Source: CAYSAQ01 sp964429235 (lineage in GTDB: Bacteria > Margulisbacteria > Riflemargulisbacteria > GWF2-35-9 > DYQY01). Taken from it: 64,000 bases of DNA. The stretch lies in assembly GCA_964429235.1 (NCBI GenBank), contig CAYSAQ010000001.1:186001-250000 (forward strand). Direction: 5' to 3'. Positions 1 to 7,408 of this stretch are shown here, piece after piece (the stretch's first letter is position 1; every line of letters starts with the position of its first letter). The notes beneath the pieces are model-generated. The model had not been told where the DNA came from. It did no database searches and saw only the letters and a program-made list of their open reading frames with translations. A program made the translations under genes and the position numbers.

Positions 1-558
1 ACTAATAAAAACACCGTCTATCTCTCGCAAGTTAACTCTAGCAAAATTCAAGAAACCTTTCACTCCGATATTAACTAGTTTATCGTAAACTTCCGCTGCA
101 ACATTATCAGGAACAGCAATTATTGCGACTTTTATTTTTTTTCCATTGATAAATTTTTCTAAAGCATCCATCCCATAAACAGGAATATCAAGATCCTTCT
201 CCACTATATCAGGACTTATATCAAACCCAGCAACAACATCAAAAGTATCACTATGAAACCCCTTATAATTCATAAGCGCTCTTCCTATGTTTCCGCACCC
301 TACTACAATTATTTGTTCTTCATCTGTAGAACCTACAATATCTTTAATATTCAATAGGATATCATCGATTTGATAGCCACCTCTTTTGTTTCCGGTTATT
401 TTCAATAAAGAGAAATCTTTTCTTACCTGAGATGCAGTAACACCTGCAGTATCAGCAATATTATCTGAGAAAACTTTTAATACTCCCAAATTTTTCAACT
501 TTAAAAGTGCATTTTTATACTTCAATAAACGAGAGACTAACTCTTTATTTATAGCCAT
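1..558 (-). CDS. rex: Redox-sensing transcriptional repressor Rex (3' end cut by window edge)
   Basis: Rex senses the NADH/NAD+ ratio and represses fermentative and hydrogenase genes. The 186 codons present show the N-terminal winged helix (TAGVTASQVRKDFSLL) and the Rossmann NAD site VVGCGNIGRAL, followed by GFDISPDIV and AIIAVPDNVA, all typical of the family. The C-terminal tail runs off the window. The start ATG at 558 has a strong TGGAGGA ribosome site just upstream. It is divergent from the hydrogenase operon, so Rex very likely controls that operon (inference). I could not find a perfect Rex box in the 193-bp spacer. Confidence 0.95.
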   Translation of the reverse strand, partial: MAINKELVSRLLKYKNALLKLKNLGVLKVFSDNIADTAGVTASQVRKDFSLLKITGNKRGGYQIDDILLNIKDIVGSTDEEQIIVVGCGNIGRALMNYKGFHSDTFDVVAGFDISPDIVEKDLDIPVYGMDALEKFINGKKIKVAIIAVPDNVAAEVYDKLVNIGVKGFLNFARVNLREIDGVFIS

Positions 559-635
559 TTATGTCCTCCATATGTCTTTTATTGTTCTTAACAGTAACAT
601 AAACTAAGCATTAACTCAAATTATTATACCCAGAT

Positions 636-662
636 ACTGCACTTTAAACACAAAAATGCAGT
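636..662. promoter_or_regulatory. Inverted repeat in the rex/hydrogenase divergent spacer
   Basis: ACTGCA at 636-641 and TGCAGT at 657-662 form a perfect 6-bp inverted repeat around a 15-bp AT-rich spacer. It lies midway between the divergent rex and hydC starts, where an operator would be expected. It does not match the usual Rex box, so its role is unknown. Confidence 0.3.
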
Positions 663-751
663 TTATATTTAATTTGTTGCCATAAAAACCATTTTACCTC
701 ATAATTATTTAACTAAAATTTTTATATAAATAGATAAAGCTGGAGGTAAAA

Positions 752-1219
752 ATGACAGAAGAAATTCAATTTTCACAAGAACTCATAGATTTCATAAATA
801 AATGGAAAGAGAAACCAGGAAACTTAATCATGATCCTACATAAGGTTCAAGAAGAGTTTGGCTATATTCCGAGAAAGGCAGCAATCAAGATTACAGAATT
901 GATAGACGTAACACTTGCCAAAATATATGGCGTAATTACTTTTTACCAATTCTTCAAACTTGATAAACCTGGAGAATTTCAAATACAAGTTTGTATGGGG
1001 ACTGCATGTTACCTTAAAGGCGGACAAGACCTAATAGATGATTTAGAAAGCAAGTATCATGTTCCTATAAACGGAATGTCTGTAGATGGAAAATTTTCAA
1101 TGGAGGCTGTTCGATGCATTGGTTGTTGTGGACTAGCTCCTGTTATGGCAATTAATGGTGAAGTATTCGGAAAAGTCACTAAGGACCACCTTCCTGAAAT
1201 AATGGGGAAATACAGCTAA
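752..1219 (+). CDS. hydC: NuoE-like [2Fe-2S] subunit of [FeFe] hydrogenase
   Basis: Thioredoxin-like [2Fe-2S] protein of the NuoE/HydC/HndA family, about 155 residues as usual. It passes electrons between the flavin subunit and the hydrogenase. The cluster cysteines are visible as VCMGTAC and, about 35 residues later, RCIGCCGLAPVMAIN (Cx4C plus Cx3C). The N-terminal helical part (LIMILHKVQEEFGYIP) and VITFYQFFKLDKPG are diagnostic. The start has a GGAGG site (TGGAGGTAAAA). It is first in a five-gene operon; the next start lies 1 nt beyond this stop codon. Confidence 0.93.
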   Translation: MTEEIQFSQELIDFINKWKEKPGNLIMILHKVQEEFGYIPRKAAIKITELIDVTLAKIYGVITFYQFFKLDKPGEFQIQVCMGTACYLKGGQDLIDDLESKYHVPINGMSVDGKFSMEAVRCIGCCGLAPVMAINGEVFGKVTKDHLPEIMGKYS

Positions 1220-1220
1220 A

Positions 1221-1760
1221 ATGCACTACTCTGTTTGTGATTATATTTCTGACCTTACGCATAACTCAATCGAAGCTGATACTAGTATGATAGTTCTAGA
1301 CTATCTTGAGAATGATAAAGAAATAAAAGTAACAATTACAGATAATGGAAAAGGAATGAGTGATGACAAGCTTAAGAAAGCAATTGACCCATTCTATTCT
1401 GACCAAGAAAAGAAAAAACACAAAAGAACTATTGGCCTGGGACTTCCTTTTATCACACAGGCAATAGAACAAGCTAAGGGAAAAATAGAAATCTCTTCTA
1501 GCGAAGGCAATGGCACTAGACTTTGGTTCTCATTTAACAAAAACGAATTAGACACTCCTCCTATTGGCGATAAAGCAAACACATACGCAACGCTTATCAC
1601 CTACCCTGGAGACTTTAATATAATCATCAATGAAAATATTAATGGCAAAAAAGCTAGTTTAGAAAAAAAAGAAATATTTGAAGCACTAGGTGGAATGGCT
1701 AACACAGTAGAAGCTATTAAACTTATTAATCAATTTGTATCTGAAAACATAATTAAATAA
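1221..1760 (+). CDS. GHKL-type ATP-binding protein in hydrogenase operon
   Basis: A stand-alone histidine-kinase-type ATPase domain of 179 residues. The N box (LTHNSIEA), G1 box (ITDNGKGM) and G2 box (TIGLGLPF) are intact, so ATP binding is likely. No sensor, phosphoacceptor-histidine or membrane region is seen, and about 70 C-terminal residues match nothing I recognise. It sits tightly between hydC and the next ferredoxin-like gene. From general knowledge, similar small ATPase proteins occur in multimeric [FeFe]-hydrogenase operons of anaerobes, but their role is not established. It could be an anti-sigma-like kinase or a maturation or regulatory factor. Confidence 0.8.
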   Translation: MHYSVCDYISDLTHNSIEADTSMIVLDYLENDKEIKVTITDNGKGMSDDKLKKAIDPFYSDQEKKKHKRTIGLGLPFITQAIEQAKGKIEISSSEGNGTRLWFSFNKNELDTPPIGDKANTYATLITYPGDFNIIINENINGKKASLEKKEIFEALGGMANTVEAIKLINQFVSENIIK

Positions 1761-1771
1761 AGGAGGAAGCA

Positions 1772-2164
1772 ATGGGAAAACTAACATTAGACGATTTAAG
1801 AAAACTTAGAGAAGCAAAGAAATCTGAGCTATCAAGAAGAAATAACGAAGATCATTCAACACAAGTAATAATTGGCATGGGGACTTGCGGAATAGCAGCT
1901 GGAGCAAAAGTAACACTAGCCTCTTTTGTAAAAGAACTTGATGCAAAGGGACTAACGTCTGTAGTTGTAAAACAAACTGGATGCCTTGGAGCTTGCGATG
2001 TAGAACCTACTGTAGAAATAATTGTCCCAGGGATGCCTACAGTCGTTTATGGCAAGGTGGATGGAGATACAGCAAAAGAGATTATTGAAAAACATATTAT
2101 TGGCAAAGAGCTTTTGGATAACCACATCCAAGATAAGCCGGCAATTGACATCATCGAAACGTAG
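1772..2164 (+). CDS. [2Fe-2S] ferredoxin-like hydrogenase subunit (HndB type)
   Basis: A 130-residue thioredoxin-fold [2Fe-2S] protein resembling HndB of NADP-reducing hydrogenases. The cluster ligands appear in MGTCGIAAGA and GCLGACDVEPTVEI. The N-terminus (LTLDDLRKLREAKKS) is the usual helical lead. A good AGGAGG site precedes the ATG, and the hydB start follows 14 nt after the stop. It probably adds an electron-transfer centre to the complex. Thermotoga HydABC lacks a separate HndB-like subunit, whereas Desulfovibrio-type HndABCD has one. Confidence 0.88.
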   Translation: MGKLTLDDLRKLREAKKSELSRRNNEDHSTQVIIGMGTCGIAAGAKVTLASFVKELDAKGLTSVVVKQTGCLGACDVEPTVEIIVPGMPTVVYGKVDGDTAKEIIEKHIIGKELLDNHIQDKPAIDIIET

Positions 2165-2178
2165 AAAGGAAATATAAA

Positions 2179-3969
2179 ATGGCAACATATAAAAATTATG
2201 TATTAGTCTGTGGTGGTACAGGTTGTGAATCTAGCAAATCTGGAGATATATTCACAAACCTCCAAAAAGCTATCAAAGATAACAATTTGCAACATGACGT
2301 TCAAGTAGTTAAAACAGGTTGTTTTGGCTTTTGTGAACAAGGACCAATTGTAAAAATTCTTCCAGAAAACACATTCTATGTAAAAGTAAAACCAGATGAT
2401 GCAGAAGAAATCGTAGCTGAACATCTAATTAAAGGAAGACCAATTGAAAGATTAGAATACAAAAAAGCTGAGGACACTGGAAGAGTTCATGTAGATGACA
2501 TAGATTTCTACCAAAAACAATTCCGCGTAGTTCTTAGAAACTGTGGAGTTATCGATCCAGAAAATATTGATGAATATATAGCAAGAGATGGATACGCAGC
2601 TATTGAAAAAGTATTGACTACTATGAGTCAGGATGAGGTTCTTGAAGAAATCAAGACATCAGGCCTTAGAGGTCGTGGTGGAGCAGGATTCCCTTCATGG
2701 ATGAAATGGAATTTCACAAAAAAAACAGAATCTGACATTAAATATATTGTATGTAATGCTGACGAAGGAGATCCAGGAGCATACATGGACAGAAGCGTAC
2801 TTGAGGGAGACCCTCACTCAGTATTAGAAGCAATGTCTATTGCTGGATACACTGTTGGTGCTCAAATGGGATACATCTATATAAGAGCTGAATACCCATT
2901 AGCAATTGAAAGATTAAATATTGCTATTGATCAAGCAAGAGCATATGGACTTTTAGGAAACAATATCTTAGGAACAGATTTTAACTTTGATATTGAAATC
3001 AGACTTGGAGCTGGAGCATTTGTATGTGGAGAAGAAACTGCACTACTACAATCTATTGAAGGAAACAGAGGAATGCCAACTCCTAGACCTCCATTCCCAG
3101 CAGTAAAAGGTCTTTGGGGAAAACCCACTGTCATTAATAATGTAGAATCTTTGGCAAACATACCAGTAATCATCAACAAGGGTGGAGAATGGTTTAGCAA
3201 AATTGGTACTGAAAAATCAAAAGGAACTAAAGTATTTGCTCTTACTGGTAAAGTAAACAACTCTGGCCTTATTGAAGTTCCAATGGGAACTACACTTAGA
3301 GAAATTATTTTTGATATTGGCGGCGGAATCATTGACGGTAAGGAATTTAAGGCTGCTCAATCAGGTGGTCCATCTGGTGGAGTTATCCCAGCTGAATATT
3401 TAGACACACCAATAGATTATGACAATCTTATAGCAATCGGATCAATGATGGGTTCTGGTGGACTTATTGTAATGGATGAAGATGACTGCATGATTGATGT
3501 AACAAAATTCTATTTACAATTCTCAGTCGAGGAATCTTGCGGTAAATGTTCTCCATGTAGAATTGGCGGGAAACAACTACTAACCATCCTTGAAAAGATA
3601 TCGGAAGGTAAAGGAACGTTAGAAGACATAAAACGTCTAGAAGATATTTCTGAAGCAATGAAAAATGCATCTCTTTGTGGACTTGGACAAACTGCAAGTA
3701 ATCCTGTTATGTCTACTTTGAAATATTTCAAGGAAGAATACCTGCAACATATTAATGAAAAAAAATGTGTAGCTGGAAAATGTAAAAAACTTGTTAGCTA
3801 TGAGATCATTGAAGACAAATGTATAGGCTGTACAGCTTGTGCAAGAAAATGTCCTGTAAATTGTATTTCTGGCGAAGCAAGAAAACCACATACTATTAAT
3901 CAAGATGAATGCATCAAATGCGGTCTTTGTCTTGAGACTTGTAAATTCGATGCAGTTATAAAGAAATAA
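2179..3969 (+). CDS. hydB: NuoF-like flavin/NAD subunit of [FeFe] hydrogenase
   Basis: 596-residue diaphorase subunit holding FMN and Fe-S clusters, the likely site of NAD(P)H reaction and of electron bifurcation in HydABC complexes (family knowledge). Order of parts: N-terminal [2Fe-2S] thioredoxin fold (VCGGTGCESS, CFGFCEQGP), NuoF core (GRGGAGFPSWMKW, CNADEGDPGAYMDRS, GAGAFVCGEETALL), the cluster motif EESCGKCSPCRIG, and a C-terminal two-cluster ferredoxin (CIGCTACARKCP, CIKCGLCLETC). It lies 11 nt before hydA. Confidence 0.95.
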   Translation: MATYKNYVLVCGGTGCESSKSGDIFTNLQKAIKDNNLQHDVQVVKTGCFGFCEQGPIVKILPENTFYVKVKPDDAEEIVAEHLIKGRPIERLEYKKAEDTGRVHVDDIDFYQKQFRVVLRNCGVIDPENIDEYIARDGYAAIEKVLTTMSQDEVLEEIKTSGLRGRGGAGFPSWMKWNFTKKTESDIKYIVCNADEGDPGAYMDRSVLEGDPHSVLEAMSIAGYTVGAQMGYIYIRAEYPLAIERLNIAIDQARAYGLLGNNILGTDFNFDIEIRLGAGAFVCGEETALLQSIEGNRGMPTPRPPFPAVKGLWGKPTVINNVESLANIPVIINKGGEWFSKIGTEKSKGTKVFALTGKVNNSGLIEVPMGTTLREIIFDIGGGIIDGKEFKAAQSGGPSGGVIPAEYLDTPIDYDNLIAIGSMMGSGGLIVMDEDDCMIDVTKFYLQFSVEESCGKCSPCRIGGKQLLTILEKISEGKGTLEDIKRLEDISEAMKNASLCGLGQTASNPVMSTLKYFKEEYLQHINEKKCVAGKCKKLVSYEIIEDKCIGCTACARKCPVNCISGEARKPHTINQDECIKCGLCLETCKFDAVIKK

Positions 3970-3980
3970 AGGAGAAATAA

Positions 3981-5738
3981 ATGGGAGACAATATGATCAA
4001 TTTAAAAATTAATGATATTGAGGTTCAAGTAAAAGAAGGAACTTCCATCCTTGATGCTGCAAAAACAGCTCAAGTAAAGATTCCTACACTTTGCTACCAC
4101 GAAGACTTAAAACCAACAGCATCTTGTGGCCTCTGTATTGTTAAGATTAAGGGAATGAATAAAAAAGTTAGAGCGTGTGCTACAGCTTGTGGTGAAGGCA
4201 TGGAAGTAAAAACACATGACAATGAGCTATACAAAATCAGAAAGACTACTTTAGAACTAATTCTTTCTAATCACCCAGATGACTGTTTGCAATGTCAACG
4301 TAACGGTGACTGTGAGTTGCAAACTCTTGCTCAAGAATTTGGAATAAGAGAAGCTAATTATGAAAAAATTCTTAAACCTTTCCCAAAAGATACTTCTACT
4401 AAAGCGTTAATATTTGATCCTCAAAAATGTATTAACTGTGGACGATGTGTTCAAGTATGCCAAGAAGTACAAGACGTTTGGGCACTAGAATTCATTGGTA
4501 GAGGAATGGATACAATTGTAAAACCAGCCGGGGACCTTCTATTAAGTGAAAGTCCTTGTGTACAATGCGGACAATGTTCTGCTCACTGTCCTGTTGGGGC
4601 TATTGTTGAAAATGACCAAGTAGATGATGTATGGGCTGGACTCAACGATCCAGAAAAAATTCCTATAGTTCAATTTGCTCCTGCTGTACGTGTTGCATTT
4701 GGTGAAGCTTTTGGCGGAGAATCTGGAGATATAGTTACAAATAAAATATACTCATTACTAAGGAGATTAGGGTTTAAAGCTGTATTTGATACTAACTTTT
4801 CAGCTGACCTTACTATTATGGAAGAAGGTTCTGAATTTGTAGATAAATTCACTAACAATCCCACTAGCCTTCCACTGATAACATCATGTTGTCCTGGTTG
4901 GGTGGATTATTTAGAAAAATATTATCCTTGTATGATAGATTATTTTTCTACTGCAAAATCGCCTCAACAAATGCTTAGTGCACTTTCAAAAACTTACTAT
5001 GCTGACAAACTTGGCGTAACTAGAGATAAAATTTTTATGGTTTCTGTAATGCCTTGTACTGCTAAAAAGTATGAAATAACTAGAGATGACAATATGTCAT
5101 GTAGTGGCTGCCAAGATACTGATGTAGTTATAACTACAAGAGAACTAGCTAGAATGACTAAATCTTCAGGAATCATTTTTGATGACCTACCAGAAGATAA
5201 AGCAGATTCACTTATGGGTGAATATTCTGGTGCAGGAACAATCTTTGGTGTTACTGGTGGAGTTATGGAAGCAGCAATTCGTTCTGCATATTTCTTAATA
5301 ACAAAAGAAGAACTAGAAGATATCGACATTACGCCTGTAAGAGGACTTAAAGGTGTAAAAGAAGCAGAGATTGATATCAAAGGAACAAAGGTACGAGTTG
5401 CTGTTGCGCATGGATTAGCAAATGTAAAATCTGTTATCAACCGAATCAAAGATGCCAAAGATAAAGGAGAAGAAACTCCTTGGCATTTCGTTGAAGTAAT
5501 GGCATGTCCCGGTGGATGTATTGGTGGCGGAGGCCAACCATATGGAGTTACTAATGCTGTAAGACAAAAAAGAACTGAGGGCATTTATAAAGATGACCAA
5601 CAATCTGAAGTCCGAAGGTCTCACCAAAATCCTATGATTCAAAAAGTATACGAAGAGTATTTAGATCATCCAAATAGCCATAAGGCACATGATTTACTTC
5701 ACACTTCCTATCAACATAGACCAGTATACTTGAAATAA
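3981..5738 (+). CDS. hydA: [FeFe] hydrogenase catalytic subunit, multimeric (HydA/HndD type)
   Basis: Catalytic hydrogenase of 585 residues that interconverts H2 and protons. Domains in order: N-terminal [2Fe-2S] ferredoxin (CYHEDLKPTASCGLC), His/Cys [4Fe-4S] segment (HPDDCLQCQRNGDC), two [4Fe-4S] clusters (CINCGRCVQVC, CVQCGQCSAHCP), then the H-cluster motifs TSCCPGW, MPCTAKK and ACPGGCIGGGGQP. The small-subunit-like C-terminus is fused, as usual. There is no C-terminal extra [2Fe-2S] domain. Starts at 3981 and at the in-frame ATG 12 nt later (MINLKIN) are both possible; the first has AGGAG at good spacing. Hydrogenase maturation genes are not in this window. Confidence 0.96.
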   Translation: MGDNMINLKINDIEVQVKEGTSILDAAKTAQVKIPTLCYHEDLKPTASCGLCIVKIKGMNKKVRACATACGEGMEVKTHDNELYKIRKTTLELILSNHPDDCLQCQRNGDCELQTLAQEFGIREANYEKILKPFPKDTSTKALIFDPQKCINCGRCVQVCQEVQDVWALEFIGRGMDTIVKPAGDLLLSESPCVQCGQCSAHCPVGAIVENDQVDDVWAGLNDPEKIPIVQFAPAVRVAFGEAFGGESGDIVTNKIYSLLRRLGFKAVFDTNFSADLTIMEEGSEFVDKFTNNPTSLPLITSCCPGWVDYLEKYYPCMIDYFSTAKSPQQMLSALSKTYYADKLGVTRDKIFMVSVMPCTAKKYEITRDDNMSCSGCQDTDVVITTRELARMTKSSGIIFDDLPEDKADSLMGEYSGAGTIFGVTGGVMEAAIRSAYFLITKEELEDIDITPVRGLKGVKEAEIDIKGTKVRVAVAHGLANVKSVINRIKDAKDKGEETPWHFVEVMACPGGCIGGGGQPYGVTNAVRQKRTEGIYKDDQQSEVRRSHQNPMIQKVYEEYLDHPNSHKAHDLLHTSYQHRPVYLK

Positions 5739-5746
5739 GTTTTCTA

Positions 5747-5780
5747 GAAAAACCCACGCTTTTAGGCGTGGGTTTTTTTT
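5747..5780 (+). terminator. Rho-independent terminator of the hydrogenase operon
   Basis: A 12-bp stem (AAAAACCCACGC paired with GCGTGGGTTTTT) around a short loop, followed by a T run, lies 9 nt after the hydA stop codon. It is a textbook intrinsic terminator and separates the operon from the TrpR-like gene. Confidence 0.93.
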
Positions 5781-5789
5781 ACCCCATGT

Positions 5790-5807
5790 GTTACTATTAA
5801 AAGTAAC
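5790..5807. promoter_or_regulatory. Palindrome before the TrpR-like gene (possible autoregulatory operator)
   Basis: GTTACT-ATTAAA-AGTAAC is a perfect 6+6 inverted repeat ending 10 bp before the ATG at 5818. TrpR-family proteins bind symmetric operators and often repress their own genes. The position fits an operator, but the sequence is not the E. coli trp operator. Confidence 0.4.
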
Positions 5808-5817
5808 GGGGGATATT

Positions 5818-6096
5818 ATGCAAGATACTTACAACGAGTTATTAAACACATTCACTGAAATTACAAACAAGGATGAAATGAGAAAATTCTTAGGCGAAAT
5901 ACTTACAGATAAAGAACGTGAATCTGTTGCTCTAAGATGGCAAGTTTTAAAAGGATTGAACGCTGGGAAAAGCCAAAGGGACATTGCCAAAGAATATCAC
6001 ATGAGCCTTTGCAAAATAACTAGAGGCTCCAAGATACTCAAAAACAACGAATCTATATGCAAAAAATTCATCAATAAATACAATAAAGACAATTAA
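5818..6096 (+). CDS. TrpR/YerC-family DNA-binding repressor-like protein
   Basis: 92-residue helix-turn-helix protein of the Trp-repressor superfamily. The core LTDKERESVALRWQVLKGL followed by SQRDIAKEYHMSLCKITRGS matches the TrpR helix-turn-helix, with the diagnostic ITRGS. A GTG at 5788 would add 10 residues, but the ATG at 5818 with GGGGG five nt upstream is the better start and gives the usual length for the YerC/YecD group. No trp genes lie nearby, so the ligand and targets are unknown. Confidence 0.85.
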   Translation: MQDTYNELLNTFTEITNKDEMRKFLGEILTDKERESVALRWQVLKGLNAGKSQRDIAKEYHMSLCKITRGSKILKNNESICKKFINKYNKDN

Positions 6097-6137
6097 CATC
6101 AATCAGCACTCAGAACTCGCCTAAACACATAAATTAC

Positions 6138-6166
6138 TTGACGATTTTCCGGATTTCACCTACTCT
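6138..6166 (+). promoter_or_regulatory. Possible promoter for the glycosyltransferase gene
   Basis: TTGACG at 6138-6143 is close to the -35 consensus. At 17-bp spacing the -10 position holds TACTCT, with CTATAC just after. The -10 is weak, so this is tentative. It lies about 40 bp before the gene start. Confidence 0.3.
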
Positions 6167-6206
6167 ATACGAAGCTTAAATTCACTATAGTCCTAGGAGT
6201 ATCCAA

Positions 6207-7373
6207 ATGGCAGTAAAGAAAACAGCTAATAAAATTTTCGAACCAATTGTGTCGATAATTATCCCTGTCAGAAATTCAGAAAGAACCTTAAAGACTACTT
6301 TTGAATATATGAGTAATATTGACTACCCAAGAACAAAAATGGAGTTAATAATGGCTGATGGTGACTCTACAGACTCAACAGTAGATATCATTAAAGAATT
6401 TCAAAAAAATAATAAATGGGTGAAATTTGTACAAGTGAAAAACTGCAAAACACCTGGTCATGCAAGAAATATAGCACTCAAAGAAGTAAAAGGAGAATTT
6501 GTTCTTTTTACGGATGGAGACTGTGCGCCAACAACTAAGTGGATTTATGAAATGGTTAAACCTTTCACTAATACAGAGATTGGTGGAGTTGGTGGCGAGG
6601 TTCTAACTCTAAGAGTTGAGCCAGATAATTTAACAGAATCGTACTGTGAACAAACCAATTTTCTTAGCCCTAAAGGCAGATGTGGAATAACAAAATCAGG
6701 AATGATGCCTACAATAAAAAAAGGTCTTCCTCATGAAGTAAATGGTGGAGACAATTCACCTTTCTTTGCTACAGCTAACTTTGCTGTTAGAAAAGAGGCT
6801 ATTGAAAAAATAGGCGGTGATTTTTGGGATCAGCCAACTGGAGAAGACGTAGACTTTTCTCTAAGAATAATGGATGCCGGCTATAAACTATACTTCTCAA
6901 AAGAAGCGATAGTGAGCCATATGCATAGAGTTAGCTTAGAACAATTTAAGAAACAATATTATGGATATGGATATGGGCACCCCCTTCTAATAAACAAACA
7001 TGCGAAAATAAAAGGTTTAGAGATATTTATTCAATATGGGAACATCCACTTCATGCTACCCTCACGAACAAAAGGCATTGTTCATATTGGGAACTTTCAT
7101 ATGATGAGATTCTCATTTATTGTTGCAATTCTTTCCACAATATTAAGATTAATATTTAATACTATAGAATGGATTTCTATTCTTTCTAATACATCACTTA
7201 TTGCATTGGCAGTATTCTCAACACTATATTTCATGCCAATCTTAAAAATAAAACCACTTTCAAAGTTCTTTACTTTTGCTAAGATTAGATATGCTTCAAA
7301 CAAAGCATTCTATCAAGGTGCAAAAGATGGACAGAAAGTATTTGGCGCAATTTGTATTGAGCCTAGCTGGTAA
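6207..7373 (+). CDS. Family 2 glycosyltransferase with C-terminal membrane segments
   Basis: 388-residue inverting GT-A glycosyltransferase. The N-terminus has the family-2 nucleotide-sugar fold (VSIIIPVRNSERTLKTTFEYM, ADGDSTDST) and a DxD-type acidic site in FTDGDCAP. QPTGEDVDFSLRI carries the usual acceptor-site ED. Residues about 290-350 hold two hydrophobic segments, so it is probably anchored in the cytoplasmic membrane and acts on a lipid-linked or exported glycan (inference). AGGAG precedes the start. It is followed 35 nt later by a GH94 phosphorylase, suggesting a shared carbohydrate role. Its substrate cannot be read from the sequence. Confidence 0.88.
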   Translation: MAVKKTANKIFEPIVSIIIPVRNSERTLKTTFEYMSNIDYPRTKMELIMADGDSTDSTVDIIKEFQKNNKWVKFVQVKNCKTPGHARNIALKEVKGEFVLFTDGDCAPTTKWIYEMVKPFTNTEIGGVGGEVLTLRVEPDNLTESYCEQTNFLSPKGRCGITKSGMMPTIKKGLPHEVNGGDNSPFFATANFAVRKEAIEKIGGDFWDQPTGEDVDFSLRIMDAGYKLYFSKEAIVSHMHRVSLEQFKKQYYGYGYGHPLLINKHAKIKGLEIFIQYGNIHFMLPSRTKGIVHIGNFHMMRFSFIVAILSTILRLIFNTIEWISILSNTSLIALAVFSTLYFMPILKIKPLSKFFTFAKIRYASNKAFYQGAKDGQKVFGAICIEPSW

Positions 7374-7408
7374 AGAAATAAACTATAAATAAAACCAAGG
7401 AGCAGAAA

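Noticed and set aside
582..599. Rex box in the rex/hydC spacer
   Set aside because: TTGTTCTTAACAGTAACA has TGTT and AACA but the spacing is one base too long for the Rex consensus. No perfect site found.
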